This document shows, one piece after another, positions 1 through 10,600 of a DNA stretch of 60,859 nucleotides. The position numbers and the translations under genes were made by a program. Each line of letters opens with the position of its first letter. Position 1 is the first letter of the stretch. Location: positions 126,853-187,711 of the forward strand of contig PLXY01000008.1 of assembly GCA_003153295.1 (NCBI GenBank). The letters are read 5' to 3'. This DNA comes from Parachlamydiales bacterium (GTDB taxonomy: Bacteria > Chlamydiota > Chlamydiia > Chlamydiales > Rhabdochlamydiaceae). The notes under the pieces were generated by a model, which saw only the letters and a list, made by a program, of their open reading frames with translations, was not told the DNA's origin and did no database searches.

Positions 1-3000
1 CTCCTCCTGGAAGAGCGGTAAGAGCACGAACCGAACTCGAATGTCCATTGAGGGTGCGTAGGCATTCTCCAGTGGCTGTGTTCCACAGCTTGATAGAGTT
101 GTCCCCAAACCCGCCGGCCAAGACCCCTCCTCCTATAAGAGCGGTAAGAGCATAAACCACACCCGAATGCCCTTTGAGAGTAGTACGAAGGCATTTTCCT
201 GTGGCCATATCCCAAAACTTGATGGTGTTGTCAACAGACCCGCTAGCCAAGACCCCTTCTGGAAGAGCGGTAAGAGCATAAACCGAACTCACATGTCCTT
301 TGAGAGTGCGAAGGCATTTTCCTGTGACCGTATCCCACAGCTTGATGGTGTTGTCGTCAGACCCGCTAGCCAAGATTCCTCCTATAAGGCTGGTAAGAGT
401 ATTAACCCGATTAGAATGCCCTTCGAGAGTGCGAAGGCATTTTCCTGTAACCGTATCCCACAGCTTGATGGTGTTGTATTGAGAGCCGCAGGCCAATAGA
501 CCTTCCGCAAGAGGGGTAAAAGCATGAACCGGACCCGAAGGGTCGCTTAGCGTAGCGATGCAGCGCATTTTTGGCACACGATTGAACTTCCACAACTTGA
601 TGGTGGTGTCATAACACCCGCTGGCCAAAACTCCTCCTGAAAGAGTTGTAAGAGCCCGAACCTGATGCGAATGCCCTTTGAGAGTGCGAAGGCATTTCCC
701 CGTGGCTATATCCCACAGCTTGATGGTGTTGTCCCAAGACCCGCTGGCCAAAACCCCTTCAGAAAGAGTTGTAAGAGCCCAAACCTGATCCGAATGCCCT
801 TTGAGAGTGCGAAGGCATTTTCCCGTGGCTATATCCCACAGCTGGATGGTGTTGTCATCAGACCCACTAGCCAAGACCCCTCCTGCAAGAGCGGCAAGAG
901 CATAAACCGCACTCGAATGCCCTTTGAGAGTGCGAAGGCATTCTCCCGTAGTCGTATCCCACAGCTTGATGGTTTTGTCATCAGACCCACTAGCCAAGAC
1001 TCCTCCTGGAAAAGCGGTAATTGCACGAACCGAACTCGAATGCCCTACGAGATTGCGAAGACATTCTCCCGTAGCTGTGTCCCATAGCTTGATGGTTTTA
1101 TCCGAAGACCCGCTGGCCAAGACCCCTCCTGCAAGAGCAGTAAGACCACAAACCTCACCCGAATGTCCTTCGAGAGTGCTAAGGCATTTTCCTGTGGCCG
1201 TATCCCACAGTTTGATAGTTTTATCCAAAGATCCACTGGCCAGGATCCCCTCTTCTAGAGCGGCAAGAGCAGTAACCGGATGCAAATGCCCTTCGAGAGC
1301 GTGAAGACGTATTCCTGTAGTCGTATCCCATAGCTTGATATTACCGTCCATAGATCCGCTAGCCAAAACCCCTCCCCTAAGCGAGATAAGAGCATAAACC
1401 GCACCCGAATGCCCCTGCAAGGTAAGATAAGAAAAGTTCACTTTAGGACATTCATCAAATTCCATGGGGATCAACTCCCATTCAAAGGGGATTTTCACGA
1501 GACTTAAGTTAGGATTTTTATTGGCTTTAAGCTCTTTTAACATCGGTGCGCGAAGCTGAAGGGCGACAAGATTAGGGCATTGCTCAATGGAGAGATATTC
1601 CAAGTCTAAAAACTCTAGAGGGCTCGAAGAAAATATCCCTGAAAGGGCAAATTGTTTAATCTGCGAACATCCACTGAGATTGAGCTCCTTCAGATGGGGG
1701 CACTTCCGCTGAATCATCTCGATATCTTTATCTTGGATTTGGGAACAGAACCGTAGATCAAGATACTCTAGTTTATCATGGAGAAAAGGCTCTAATGTTG
1801 TGGAATTTAAAACAGAGCAGTGTTGAAGTGTAACGGAAAGAGGTTTTTCTGTTTCTTTTTGTGCTAAATAACTGACGGCTTCTAAGACAAACACTTGTCT
1901 AATGAGGTCGGGGCCTCTTTCAGTTTTAAAATATTTAAAGCTCGTACGTAATGTTCTTTTTCCTCTGACGGTTCCTATGGAAATATCATCACAACTTCTT
2001 TCAAGTAATGTGAAAAAAAGCTCTTCCCTAGCGTTGGCAGGGGTATAAAGCTGTTGTTTTTTAATCTCTTCTAAAGTCGGAGCGTGACCTACACAGGCTT
2101 GATCCGATTGAAAAGAGTTGAGGGATTTAGTCTGATCTCTGTCGGTGATGTTTTTAAGCTTTTCATCTATTGAGACTTTGTAATTCTGTGCTCTTCTATA
2201 GGCTTTAAGAACATAGACCCCGGCAGTATTTTCAATGGTGGGTTTGTCTTTGAGACTAATCATCTGTTTGAGAAGTTCAAGCGGTGTCAGAGGTGCTTTC
2301 TTCTGGAGTTGGGAAAAGATAAAATTCTGGAGGCGACAAAACTGTAAATTAAGGGTAGCAAGTGTTCCTTGTCGAAATAGAATGGTTGCCTTGAAGCGAT
2401 TATCGGGATCTTCCTCATAGAGCTTTTTCTGTTCTTCGTCGGTAAATAAGGCGAGGTACTCTTTCTCTTTATCGATAACATCGTGGATCCATCCCCGCAA
2501 AATGGCGTCGGGATCTAAAGTGCAAAATTCTTCTAAAACTTCTGGATCTAAAGGCTGGTCAGGAAAAAGGCCGAAAAGGGCTGAGCAAAAATAGATCTTT
2601 TGAGAAAGCAAGTTATCGATAACAGGTTCCACAAAAGAGATGTCGTTATCGACACAGAAAATTCCATTCAAAAGATCTAAGATAAAATTAGCCATTCGGC
2701 CATCGCCGGGCTTTGTTAAAATGGAGCATAAAAGCATCCAGCTCCAGCGAGCCCAGGAGGCTTTAGAAAATTTTATCTCTTGTTTAGAGTTCTCCTTCTC
2801 TTTAAGTGTAGGGCCAAGAATGGTCTCGGAAATCAGCACGGGATAAACTTTTGTTTTACCGTTGATGGTCACTTCGAAACGGACAAGCTCATTCGGCGGT
2901 GTTAGAGGGCCATAAAGTCGAAAGTATAGATTATGGATCGCATATTCCATCAGAGGATGAGTAGGCTTCTGCTTGAAATGGAGTCCTTGTGCAGGAGCAA

Positions 3001-5362
3001 CCCTATGAGCGCTGCCAGGACAAAGCTTGATATCTCCATTGGAATCTAGGATTGATTCAATGATTTCTGGCGTGAGGTATCGGGGTGTTAAAAAGGGCCC
3101 TTCAATTTTTACTGAAGTTCCCTTTGCGCGAGGACGCTCAGTTAAAGTTACTTTCTCAAGAGTAGCTATAAACTTTTGCCATCTGAGAGGAAATGAGAAT
3201 CTCCATCCGGCTCGATTGGGTATCTTTGCAAGATGTTCCTTGAGCTCTTCAGATCCGTGTTCGTGGATAGTTTGAAAATACGTCAGTCTTAACGACTCAT
3301 TCTCGACCATTTTTTTGTAGTAAGTTGTATGGATCTCTTTTGATGTATCTGTCTCAAGAAGGTAAGATACCAGATGGGTAAGACAAGGCTTGAGAGGAGA
3401 AGGATGAGAGAGAATTTCATCGAAAGCCGTTTGTACCAAATCTAGCTGATGAAAAACCTCTTCGAAATTCTTGCCTTGGTCTACAGTTTCCAGACGTTGA
3501 TATAAAGGACGAATCACAAGCCAATAAATCTGTTCAAGCTGCTTTTGTTCTTCATTGGAAAGAGTGCCCCGCAGAAGCTCAGGATGGAGAGCTGTGGTTT
3601 GAGAAGAATACCCTTCTTCTTTTTGTTCTCCGTACGCTTGTTGTAGGCGAAGGCGGATACAATAGATCTCCGAGACGGCTTTCTTAAGTAGGTCGCCACT
3701 CTTTAATGAGAAAATTCCCTTTGTCACAAGCTCATCGATAATGTCGAGGCTATTGGTTTTCTCGATTCCCCAGTAGAGACGCATGTCAGAAAGCAAGTGA
3801 TTCAAGAGTTCGACATATTGTTTTTTCAGATGAAAAGAGAAGGACAAAACTCCCCAAACTTCATTGTAATCGGCAAGACGTTTCTTAAAAAGCTGGAATG
3901 CGAGATCTTGACGTCGGGGTTTTTCTGGAGGAACATTGAGAATTGCCCCCATATGGGTTTGGTATACTTCAAATAAAGAGGTATCATTAGTGTCTAGACT
4001 AAGCGATGTTCGAACCATTTGATTGGGAGTTCCAGGTTCGGCATTCTCATGCTGGAGAAGAGCTAACACTTCAGGAATTCCCATCAAGCTCGAGTCTCTG
4101 ACAGGATTTGCATCGAAATCCACATGAAACCCCGAAGGGTTTTTTTTGTGAAGGGAAGTAAATACCAGCTGGATTAAAGGAGTTTCACCTAGTGAGATTG
4201 TTAAAAGATTGAAGATCTGAAGCAGGGTATTAAAGTATTCCTCGTGTCCCTCTTCTTTCACCAAAAGCATTAACTCTAGGTCTGAGAAAGGGCAAGCTTC
4301 CTCTCGTGCGACAGATCCCGTTGCTCTAAGATCGTAGGTGCAAGGAGGGGGTCCTAAAATGATGAAAACATCCGCGAGGAGTTCTTGAACAAGATTGATA
4401 ATTTTTTGTGTAGTAGCAGTCTGAAAATTCCTGACAGTTTCAATGTCTTGGAGATTCTCAGCGATAAAAATCTTAAAATGAGCTCTAAGCTCTCGTAACT
4501 TTTCAGCGTATTTTTTTGTGACAGGAGGAGAAAGATCAAGCTTTTTATCGCGTAGGATCAGAGCTCTTTGAATGAATTCTTGGTATTCCTCTTTTTTGGA
4601 AGGCTCGAATTCTTTTGCGATGAGGTGGATGACAATAGTGTAGAGTTTTGTCCAAAGGTCGTTATCGTTATCGTGGTAGTAGAATTTCTTGAGCTCTTCC
4701 GTCAAAGCGAAATTTTTTTCAAATTTTTTGAAATCATATCTAGCACCCCAGAGTCTTTTCTTAAAACGGTCTTCTTCCACAAGACACTCTTTGACGACTC
4801 TTAAAATGAGCTGTGAAGCAAATGAATGACAATCTTCGATAGTGATTGCGATGGCAAGATAATTCATCGCTTTTTGATAGACAATGAGACGATCTTTTAG
4901 AAGCAAGGATCGAGATTGCCTGATATGCCAAAAGGCTAAGAGGAGTGCGAGGGTTTGTTGCTCTTGTGATAGAAGGGGAGAGGCGTTGAGAAGTTCTTGA
5001 ATGGGTCCACTTTTCTTGAGAGATTGTTGAGAAACATGTTCATTTAAAAGCGATCCCATCGTTTTATCATCGATAAAGGGAAATAATTGAAACAGATAAG
5101 TGTAGATTTTCTGTTTGTCAGGAATATCTGCTACCACTTGCAGTAGTCCCAACAACTCGCCGAGAGCCTGTTGAATGTGATACTCCTCATCTTTTGATAA
5201 AGGAGGGGGTGTTTCAATTAGGGACAAAGAAGGCATAAAATCTTGCTTCAAAACAGCAACTTTATCAACGTGTTCTTGGATGTGCTTAAAAAACAGTGCT
5301 TGCTGATCAATAACAAGAGAGTTGTTCGGTTGAAAAGCTTCTATTTTTACAGGTAGTGACAA
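1..5362 (-). CDS. Giant NTase-like/kinase-fold-like/LRR/WD40 protein, 3' end beyond window
   Basis: The frame stays open from a TTG at 5362 to base 1, so at least 1,787 codons are present and the C-terminus is missing. AGAGG lies 6 bases before the TTG and an in-frame TAG sits three codons upstream, which fixes the start near here. Near residue 349 is GSVAREEACPFSDLE, the G-S-x-x-R-E-x(4)-S-D-x-E signature of GlnD/DUF294-type nucleotidyltransferases. Around residue 797 begins a kinase-fold-like segment: H-F-K then M-E-Y, later P-G-D-G-x(3)-N and V-D-N-D-I-S-F. Cysteine-type leucine-rich repeats occupy about residues 1182-1294. Eleven WD40 repeats and part of a twelfth follow from about residue 1315; repeat 7 ends in a spacer, KFNRVPKMRC. 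It is a diverged paralogue of the gene at 7653-13205. A host-directed effector or signalling scaffold is inferred. Catalytic activity is unproven. Confidence 0.85.
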   Translation of the reverse strand, partial: MSLPVKIEAFQPNNSLVIDQQALFFKHIQEHVDKVAVLKQDFMPSLSLIETPPPLSKDEEYHIQQALGELLGLLQVVADIPDKQKIYTYLFQLFPFIDDKTMGSLLNEHVSQQSLKKSGPIQELLNASPLLSQEQQTLALLLAFWHIRQSRSLLLKDRLIVYQKAMNYLAIAITIEDCHSFASQLILRVVKECLVEEDRFKKRLWGARYDFKKFEKNFALTEELKKFYYHDNDNDLWTKLYTIVIHLIAKEFEPSKKEEYQEFIQRALILRDKKLDLSPPVTKKYAEKLRELRAHFKIFIAENLQDIETVRNFQTATTQKIINLVQELLADVFIILGPPPCTYDLRATGSVAREEACPFSDLELMLLVKEEGHEEYFNTLLQIFNLLTISLGETPLIQLVFTSLHKKNPSGFHVDFDANPVRDSSLMGIPEVLALLQHENAEPGTPNQMVRTSLSLDTNDTSLFEVYQTHMGAILNVPPEKPRRQDLAFQLFKKRLADYNEVWGVLSFSFHLKKQYVELLNHLLSDMRLYWGIEKTNSLDIIDELVTKGIFSLKSGDLLKKAVSEIYCIRLRLQQAYGEQKEEGYSSQTTALHPELLRGTLSNEEQKQLEQIYWLVIRPLYQRLETVDQGKNFEEVFHQLDLVQTAFDEILSHPSPLKPCLTHLVSYLLETDTSKEIHTTYYKKMVENESLRLTYFQTIHEHGSEELKEHLAKIPNRAGWRFSFPLRWQKFIATLEKVTLTERPRAKGTSVKIEGPFLTPRYLTPEIIESILDSNGDIKLCPGSAHRVAPAQGLHFKQKPTHPLMEYAIHNLYFRLYGPLTPPNELVRFEVTINGKTKVYPVLISETILGPTLKEKENSKQEIKFSKASWARWSWMLLCSILTKPGDGRMANFILDLLNGIFCVDNDISFVEPVIDNLLSQKIYFCSALFGLFPDQPLDPEVLEEFCTLDPDAILRGWIHDVIDKEKEYLALFTDEEQKKLYEEDPDNRFKATILFRQGTLATLNLQFCRLQNFIFSQLQKKAPLTPLELLKQMISLKDKPTIENTAGVYVLKAYRRAQNYKVSIDEKLKNITDRDQTKSLNSFQSDQACVGHAPTLEEIKKQQLYTPANAREELFFTLLERSCDDISIGTVRGKRTLRTSFKYFKTERGPDLIRQVFVLEAVSYLAQKETEKPLSVTLQHCSVLNSTTLEPFLHDKLEYLDLRFCSQIQDKDIEMIQRKCPHLKELNLSGCSQIKQFALSGIFSSSPLEFLDLEYLSIEQCPNLVALQLRAPMLKELKANKNPNLSLVKIPFEWELIPMEFDECPKVNFSYLTLQGHSGAVYALISLRGGVLASGSMDGNIKLWDTTTGIRLHALEGHLHPVTALAALEEGILASGSLDKTIKLWDTATGKCLSTLEGHSGEVCGLTALAGGVLASGSSDKTIKLWDTATGECLRNLVGHSSSVRAITAFPGGVLASGSDDKTIKLWDTTTGECLRTLKGHSSAVYALAALAGGVLASGSDDNTIQLWDIATGKCLRTLKGHSDQVWALTTLSEGVLASGSWDNTIKLWDIATGKCLRTLKGHSHQVRALTTLSGGVLASGCYDTTIKLWKFNRVPKMRCIATLSDPSGPVHAFTPLAEGLLACGSQYNTIKLWDTVTGKCLRTLEGHSNRVNTLTSLIGGILASGSDDNTIKLWDTVTGKCLRTLKGHVSSVYALTALPEGVLASGSVDNTIKFWDMATGKCLRTTLKGHSGVVYALTALIGGGVLAGGFGDNSIKLWNTATGECLRTLNGHSSSVRALTALPGG

Positions 5363-5783
5363 TGCTGACCTCTATGTTGAGAAAATCTCATTGCGATTCT
5401 TAAAATAGGTTGTAAAAGAGTCTGATTTGTCTTCAGAAGTTATTTTTTTCGAAATTTTGGCGTATATTAATATCATGGGGCATAAGTTTAGCATTTAGTA
5501 AACTAGATACAACTAGAATTTTTGTTCGCTCCTAATCTGAAAGAAAATAAAGCCTTTTAATTTCCTGAACTTATCTATTAATCATCGATTTCAGGGCCTT
5601 TTTCAGACATGTGAAAATATCTTGTCTTCAACAAGCATAAAAAAATCTGCTCAAAAATATCCTGTCTTGATCGTTAAGAATTGAAGGATAGATACATAAC
5701 AAAGAATAAAGAGTTGCTATGTTCAATAGCAAAACTTAAAATTGGATCACTAAATTTAGAAAATTTCTCACAATGAGGTAAAT
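5363..5783. other. Divergent intergenic region with a near-direct repeat
   Basis: This AT-rich 421-base gap separates the divergently transcribed giant gene (left) and the kinase gene (right), so it should carry both promoters. No convincing consensus promoter could be assigned. Two 15-base near-identical copies of AAAATATCYTGTCTT occur at 5614-5628 and 5654-5668, 40 bases apart. They could be operator sites or chance. No open frame of note and no RNA gene was seen. Confidence 0.4.
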
Positions 5784-7469
5784 ATGACCCACCTTGCAGG
5801 TATCAGCTGCGCTGCTCTCTATCCTTTAAGCGTTCCACCTGGAAGTGATATCAATCTGCTAGTTTCTGTGGATGAAAAGAAAGCTCTAGAAAATCCCGCT
5901 GTATCTTCATTCGGCTTAGAAGAGCTAAAAAAAAATCAAGTCCGTGTATTTAAGGAAGAGGAAATTAAAGATCGAGTTGAAATTGGACATGGAGCTTTTG
6001 GAACTGTTTGGAAAGCGTATTGGCTGGGAGCCACCATTGCAATTAAGAAATTAAATAACGTTGAAGACTTTGAACAAGAAAAAAACCAAATGGCTTCACT
6101 GCAACATCCAAATATTGCTAAATTTTATGGGACTATAGAAAACAATGCCACTTCATTTGTCATGGAATATATGGAGAAAGGTGATCTTGCCAAGCTGATT
6201 CAGGATAAGAAGATTCGGCCATGGGATTGGAAAACCCGGATACTTATCTTTAAAGATATTGCTCGAGGACTGAAATATCTACATGATCTCAACATCATTC
6301 ATCGTGATATAAAAAGCCCTAATGTTTTAATTACGAGTGATTTACATGCCAAAATTTCCGATTTGGGGATTGCAAAACTGATAGAAACTAGCACGGTTAC
6401 AGGAGCGGGAACTTTTGCTTGGATGGCTCCTGAGATCCTTAAGTCGGAAAAATATGGAAGAAGCGTGGATGTTTATTCGTTAGGATTGATCTTTTGGGAG
6501 CTTGCTGAGGAGAAAACCCCTCCTTTTGGCTCCTATACAATGCCCCAAATCTTTGACTTAAGTCGTGCAGGAAAAAAAGAAGAATCATTTTCAGATAACG
6601 TGCTTCCTCCTCGTTTAAAAGAAATCATCCAGCAATGTTGGAATAACCGGCCTCAAGATCGACCTTTAGCTAAGCAAGTACTCGAAAGATTAGACCAGAT
6701 CTCTGAAGCTGAAATGAGTCATTTTGCTAGAGATATGGATATTTTCAAGGCTTGTCAAACAGGAGCCTTAGGCTTTGTCAAACAAGAAGTCGAAAAATGC
6801 AGGTTCTGGCAAGTGAGTGAGTTAACCAATAAAAAAGATTCAGAAGGATCGCCTCTTTTAAATCAGGCAGCTTTGAATGGACAATCCCTCGTTGTGGAGT
6901 ATCTACTTGCAAATCGTGCAGATCCCAAGCTAATAGATGCTGAAGATTATCAACCTCTTCACTCTGCAGCAAAAAGTGGAGATGTTGTTTCCGCAAAGCA
7001 TCTGCTTAAGCAGGGCGTTTCTTTAGAAGTCCGAGGAGGGAAAGGTATTCAAGGAGAATTATATGGGCGGACTCCTTTACACAGAGCTGTCTACAATGGC
7101 AAACAAGAGATGGTTAGATTGCTTTTAGAGAGTGGAGCGGATGTGAATGCCCGAACCTTTGAAGCTGATAGCCAAAAAACTGCTCTGCACGATGCTGCAG
7201 CTCAAGAAAATCTGCCGATTCTCCTAGAGTTATTAAGCCACCCAAAAATAGATGTCAACATTCCTAACTCTTTAGGATGGACTGCTCTTCGTCTTTGTGT
7301 GGAAGGGGGACATCTTCAGGGTGTGGCTGCGATTGTGAGACATCACACTTGGAAACCGATGACTGATCCAGCAAATCCCAATCATGAAGATGAGCTCATT
7401 AAATTAGCGGGGAAATATCCAAAGGTTAAAAATTTCCTTGAAATTCTGTTCGGAAAGAACGTTGATTAA
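5784..7469 (+). CDS. Raf-like eukaryotic-type protein kinase with C-terminal ankyrin repeats
   Basis: 561 residues. The kinase domain covers about residues 64-305: Gly-rich loop GHGAFG (68-73), Lys in AIKK (88), catalytic loop HRDIKSPN (173-180), DLG in place of DFG (193-195) and APE (215-217). All catalytic residues are present, and the K-S-P-N catalytic loop resembles eukaryotic tyrosine-kinase-like/Raf kinases. Residues from about 340 to 545 hold at least four ankyrin repeats (for example PLHSAAKSGD, TPLHRAVYNG, TALHDAAAQE). No signal peptide or membrane segment is seen. GAGGTAAAT directly precedes the ATG. The gene lies between two oppositely oriented giant WD40 paralogues. A secreted effector acting on host proteins is inferred, as is a functional link with its neighbours. 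The region just after the stop contains a near-copy of the last 60 bases of the gene. Confidence 0.93.
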   Translation: MTHLAGISCAALYPLSVPPGSDINLLVSVDEKKALENPAVSSFGLEELKKNQVRVFKEEEIKDRVEIGHGAFGTVWKAYWLGATIAIKKLNNVEDFEQEKNQMASLQHPNIAKFYGTIENNATSFVMEYMEKGDLAKLIQDKKIRPWDWKTRILIFKDIARGLKYLHDLNIIHRDIKSPNVLITSDLHAKISDLGIAKLIETSTVTGAGTFAWMAPEILKSEKYGRSVDVYSLGLIFWELAEEKTPPFGSYTMPQIFDLSRAGKKEESFSDNVLPPRLKEIIQQCWNNRPQDRPLAKQVLERLDQISEAEMSHFARDMDIFKACQTGALGFVKQEVEKCRFWQVSELTNKKDSEGSPLLNQAALNGQSLVVEYLLANRADPKLIDAEDYQPLHSAAKSGDVVSAKHLLKQGVSLEVRGGKGIQGELYGRTPLHRAVYNGKQEMVRLLLESGADVNARTFEADSQKTALHDAAAQENLPILLELLSHPKIDVNIPNSLGWTALRLCVEGGHLQGVAAIVRHHTWKPMTDPANPNHEDELIKLAGKYPKVKNFLEILFGKNVD

Positions 7470-7652
7470 ATTAGCGGGAAAACTATCGAAAGGCGAGAGA
7501 ATTTATTTCTGATTTTTAAAAGAAATAAAACTGCTTAACTTTTAGAAAACATGGGTTCTGATCGTTACAAGGGTTTCAAATAAGCACTGAGTCTACTCAG
7601 AGCTTTCTCAAGTCTTAAGTGACTTATGCTGTTTCAGCACAAAGGGGTAAGT

Positions 7653-10600
7653 ATGACTCAACCTATCCTTCGCGGAGCTCCTCGTTTACAACTTGAAGTA
7701 ACCGATCTCGAAGAATTTTATTTTGAGCGCCTAGAAAAACACCTCAATCAAATAACGTCGTTAAAAAAACCAGGGACTTTTTCTAAATTATTGGAAATAA
7801 ACTTCCCCTTAACAAAAAAAGATAAGGAGTATGTTCAGACAACTACTAAAGAACAGGGGACCATCATTCAGGCGGCTGTGAAAGAACTCAGCGGTCTATT
7901 GCAGGTCATCGGAAGAATCAGCGACAAAAAGAGAATTTACACCCATCTTTTCTGTCTCTTTCCCTTTATTGATAAAGAAAACTTGAAGCTGTTTTTAAGG
8001 CAAAATAACTCTACTAAAGTGAGTACAAAAGAGGGCCCTTTTCAAGAGCTTTTAAATTACACGCCGCAACTGCAAGAAGAACAAAAGAAGCTCGCTTTGC
8101 TCTTAGCCTTATTGCATCTCCAGGAAGTCCAAGAGTTTTCTGAAGACGATCCTTTGGAGTTAGATCTAAAGTTTAAAAAATATCAAGAAGCCATGAATTA
8201 TTGGTCTCAAGCAAACAAGATAAACCAGCGGCTTAATGGAACAGATAGAGGATGCGCTTATGTATTTTCTGAGCTCATTCATCAAATCTCCAAAGAGTGT
8301 TTTCAAATTCGCTTAAAAAAAACAAAAAACGATGAGTTGTATTTTAAAGAAGTGTTTGAGCAAATAGAAAAGAAAGAAAAATTATGTTTCATGGAAGAAC
8401 ACCAGACATTTTTAGCCGATCTTTATACTCTTGTCATAGAATCAATTCCAAAATTTGGGTTTGATTTACAAAAAAAATATGAAAATTACATGGGAGATGC
8501 ATTTAAACTTAGAAAAAGATATGAATCTTGCGAAATTAATCCTCATACTTTCCCGCTAAAATATAGTATAAAACTTCAAGAATATCGAGAGCTTTTTAAA
8601 TATTTTATCTTCCCAAATGATGATATTTTACTGGTACGTAGCTCTCAAACAGAGTTTACAAGAAAATTGCGAGAGTTATTTCAATCTATTTTGGAAGACG
8701 CTTTCTTGATTGTGGGGCCTCCTCCGTGTAGTTGCGACATCTCAGGAATGCTGAAAGATGGGTATGATATACGACCCATGGGATCGGTTGGGCGAGAAGA
8801 GCCTTGTCCCTTTTCAGACATTGAACTGATGATTTTATTTAAGGAAGAAGGCCATGAAGAATATTTCAAGACACTGACAGAGGTTTTAAACTTTTTAATC
8901 ATTTCTGTAGGTGAAACATCCAATATTCCTCTGATTTTTACATCCCTTTACTCTAAAAATCCCTCCGGGTTTCATCTTGATGTTAGCCCAGCTTGTGATT
9001 CTAACTTCATGGGAACTCCTAATAAAGTCGCTCAACTTCAAAATCTTCAAAAAGAACAATTAGGGCCCCAAACAGCTGGACAAATGGTCCGCAAATCCCT
9101 CAGCTTTACGAATAACCCTTCCCTGTATGAATCCTATCTAAATGAAATGAGCCCCATTCTTGATCATCCCGAATATCGACGTCACAGTCTTGCTTTAGAA
9201 CTTTTTAGGCAAAGAATGCATGATTACTATGAAGCTTGGAAGGTTTTAAACTTTCAATATTTTGACATTAAAAAGCAGTGTATCAATCTTTTCCATGTTA
9301 TTTCTGATATAGGTTTTTATTGGGGGATCGAGAAAACCAATACACTTGATATACTTGTTGCCTTAACAGAGAAGGGAGTATTTACTCAGGAAAGCGGGCA
9401 GTTACTCCAAGAGGTCTTCGCATCGATCTATCAAATTCGCTCTCGTCTTCATCTTTCTTATGGCGAACAAAACGATGAAGCTTTTTCATCTCAATCAGTG
9501 CAAGCTCGGGCTTTCTCCCACAGGGGAATTTTAAGAGAAAATGAACGTCAACAACTGGAGAGATGTTATTGGCTTGTCCTTCTTCCTTTATACCGAAGTC
9601 TGGAAACCGTAATGCAAGGCAAGAACTTTGCAGATGTTTTTAAAAATCTTGATCTTGTCGGAGTCGCTTTTGACGAGGTGATAAATGCATCTCAAAATCT
9701 TGAAATGTTTAAACCTGCCTTATTTTATCTTGTTACTCATACGATAAGATTCGATAATTCGCATGACATACTTTTAAAAAACTATCAAAAGTTATCTGAA
9801 AATGTAGATGCTTATCCCTTACGAGTAACCTATCTTCAAGCTCTAGAGCAACATCTGCTCAAAGAATATAAATCCCTAGAAAAGTTTTTAAGTGAACAAG
9901 AATTTATTGAAAGACTGGCAGCAATTCCTGATCAAAAAGGTCTACGTCTGAGCATGCTCAGAAATCAGGAAAAGCTTCAAGCTACTATACGAGCTATCAC
10001 GACCTCCGAGCCCGAAAAAGCCGGAAACATTACCTGTGTAAGAATCACCAGTCCTTTTCTACCGGCCTCTTACCTCAAAGCAGAAGTGATAAATGAAATT
10101 CTCGATAATGAAGGTAACATTCGAGATGCATACAAAGGAAGTTTACACCCTGTCGAGAAGACAAAATATGGTCTACACTTCAAACAAAAACCTATTCAAG
10201 CCTTGATGGAATATTCCATCTACAATCTCTTTTTTCGGATTGCGGGTCCTTTAGCCCCTGCTACAGTACTGACACAGTTTGAAGTTACGATCAACGGTAA
10301 GACGAAAGTATTTCCTGTCCTTATTTCTGAAACAATCCCTGGTGTGACTCTGAAAGAGAAGGCTCCGCCTGCTCAATTAGATGCAGAAGGATGGAAACGT
10401 TGGACATGGATGATTCTTTGTACGCTCTTATCAAAACATGGAGACGGCCTTCCATCTAATTACATATTGAAAGGTCATCAAATTTACTGTATTGACAATG
10501 ACATTTCGTTTGTGATTTCATTTATCAAAGCATTTGTTTTTCTTAAGCAAGTGAATTTCTGCTCAGCTATCTTCTTTTTATATCCCGATCAGCCTTTAGA

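Noticed and set aside
167..1300. Long open frames on the plus strand with repeated AKAFSC-type peptides
   Set aside because: They are antisense to the WD40 array of the minus-strand giant gene; the repeats mirror the WD40 repeat DNA and lack ribosome-binding sites.
7626..7652. ATG at 7626 as the start of the giant gene
   Set aside because: No ribosome-binding site precedes it, whereas AAGGGG lies just before the ATG at 7653.
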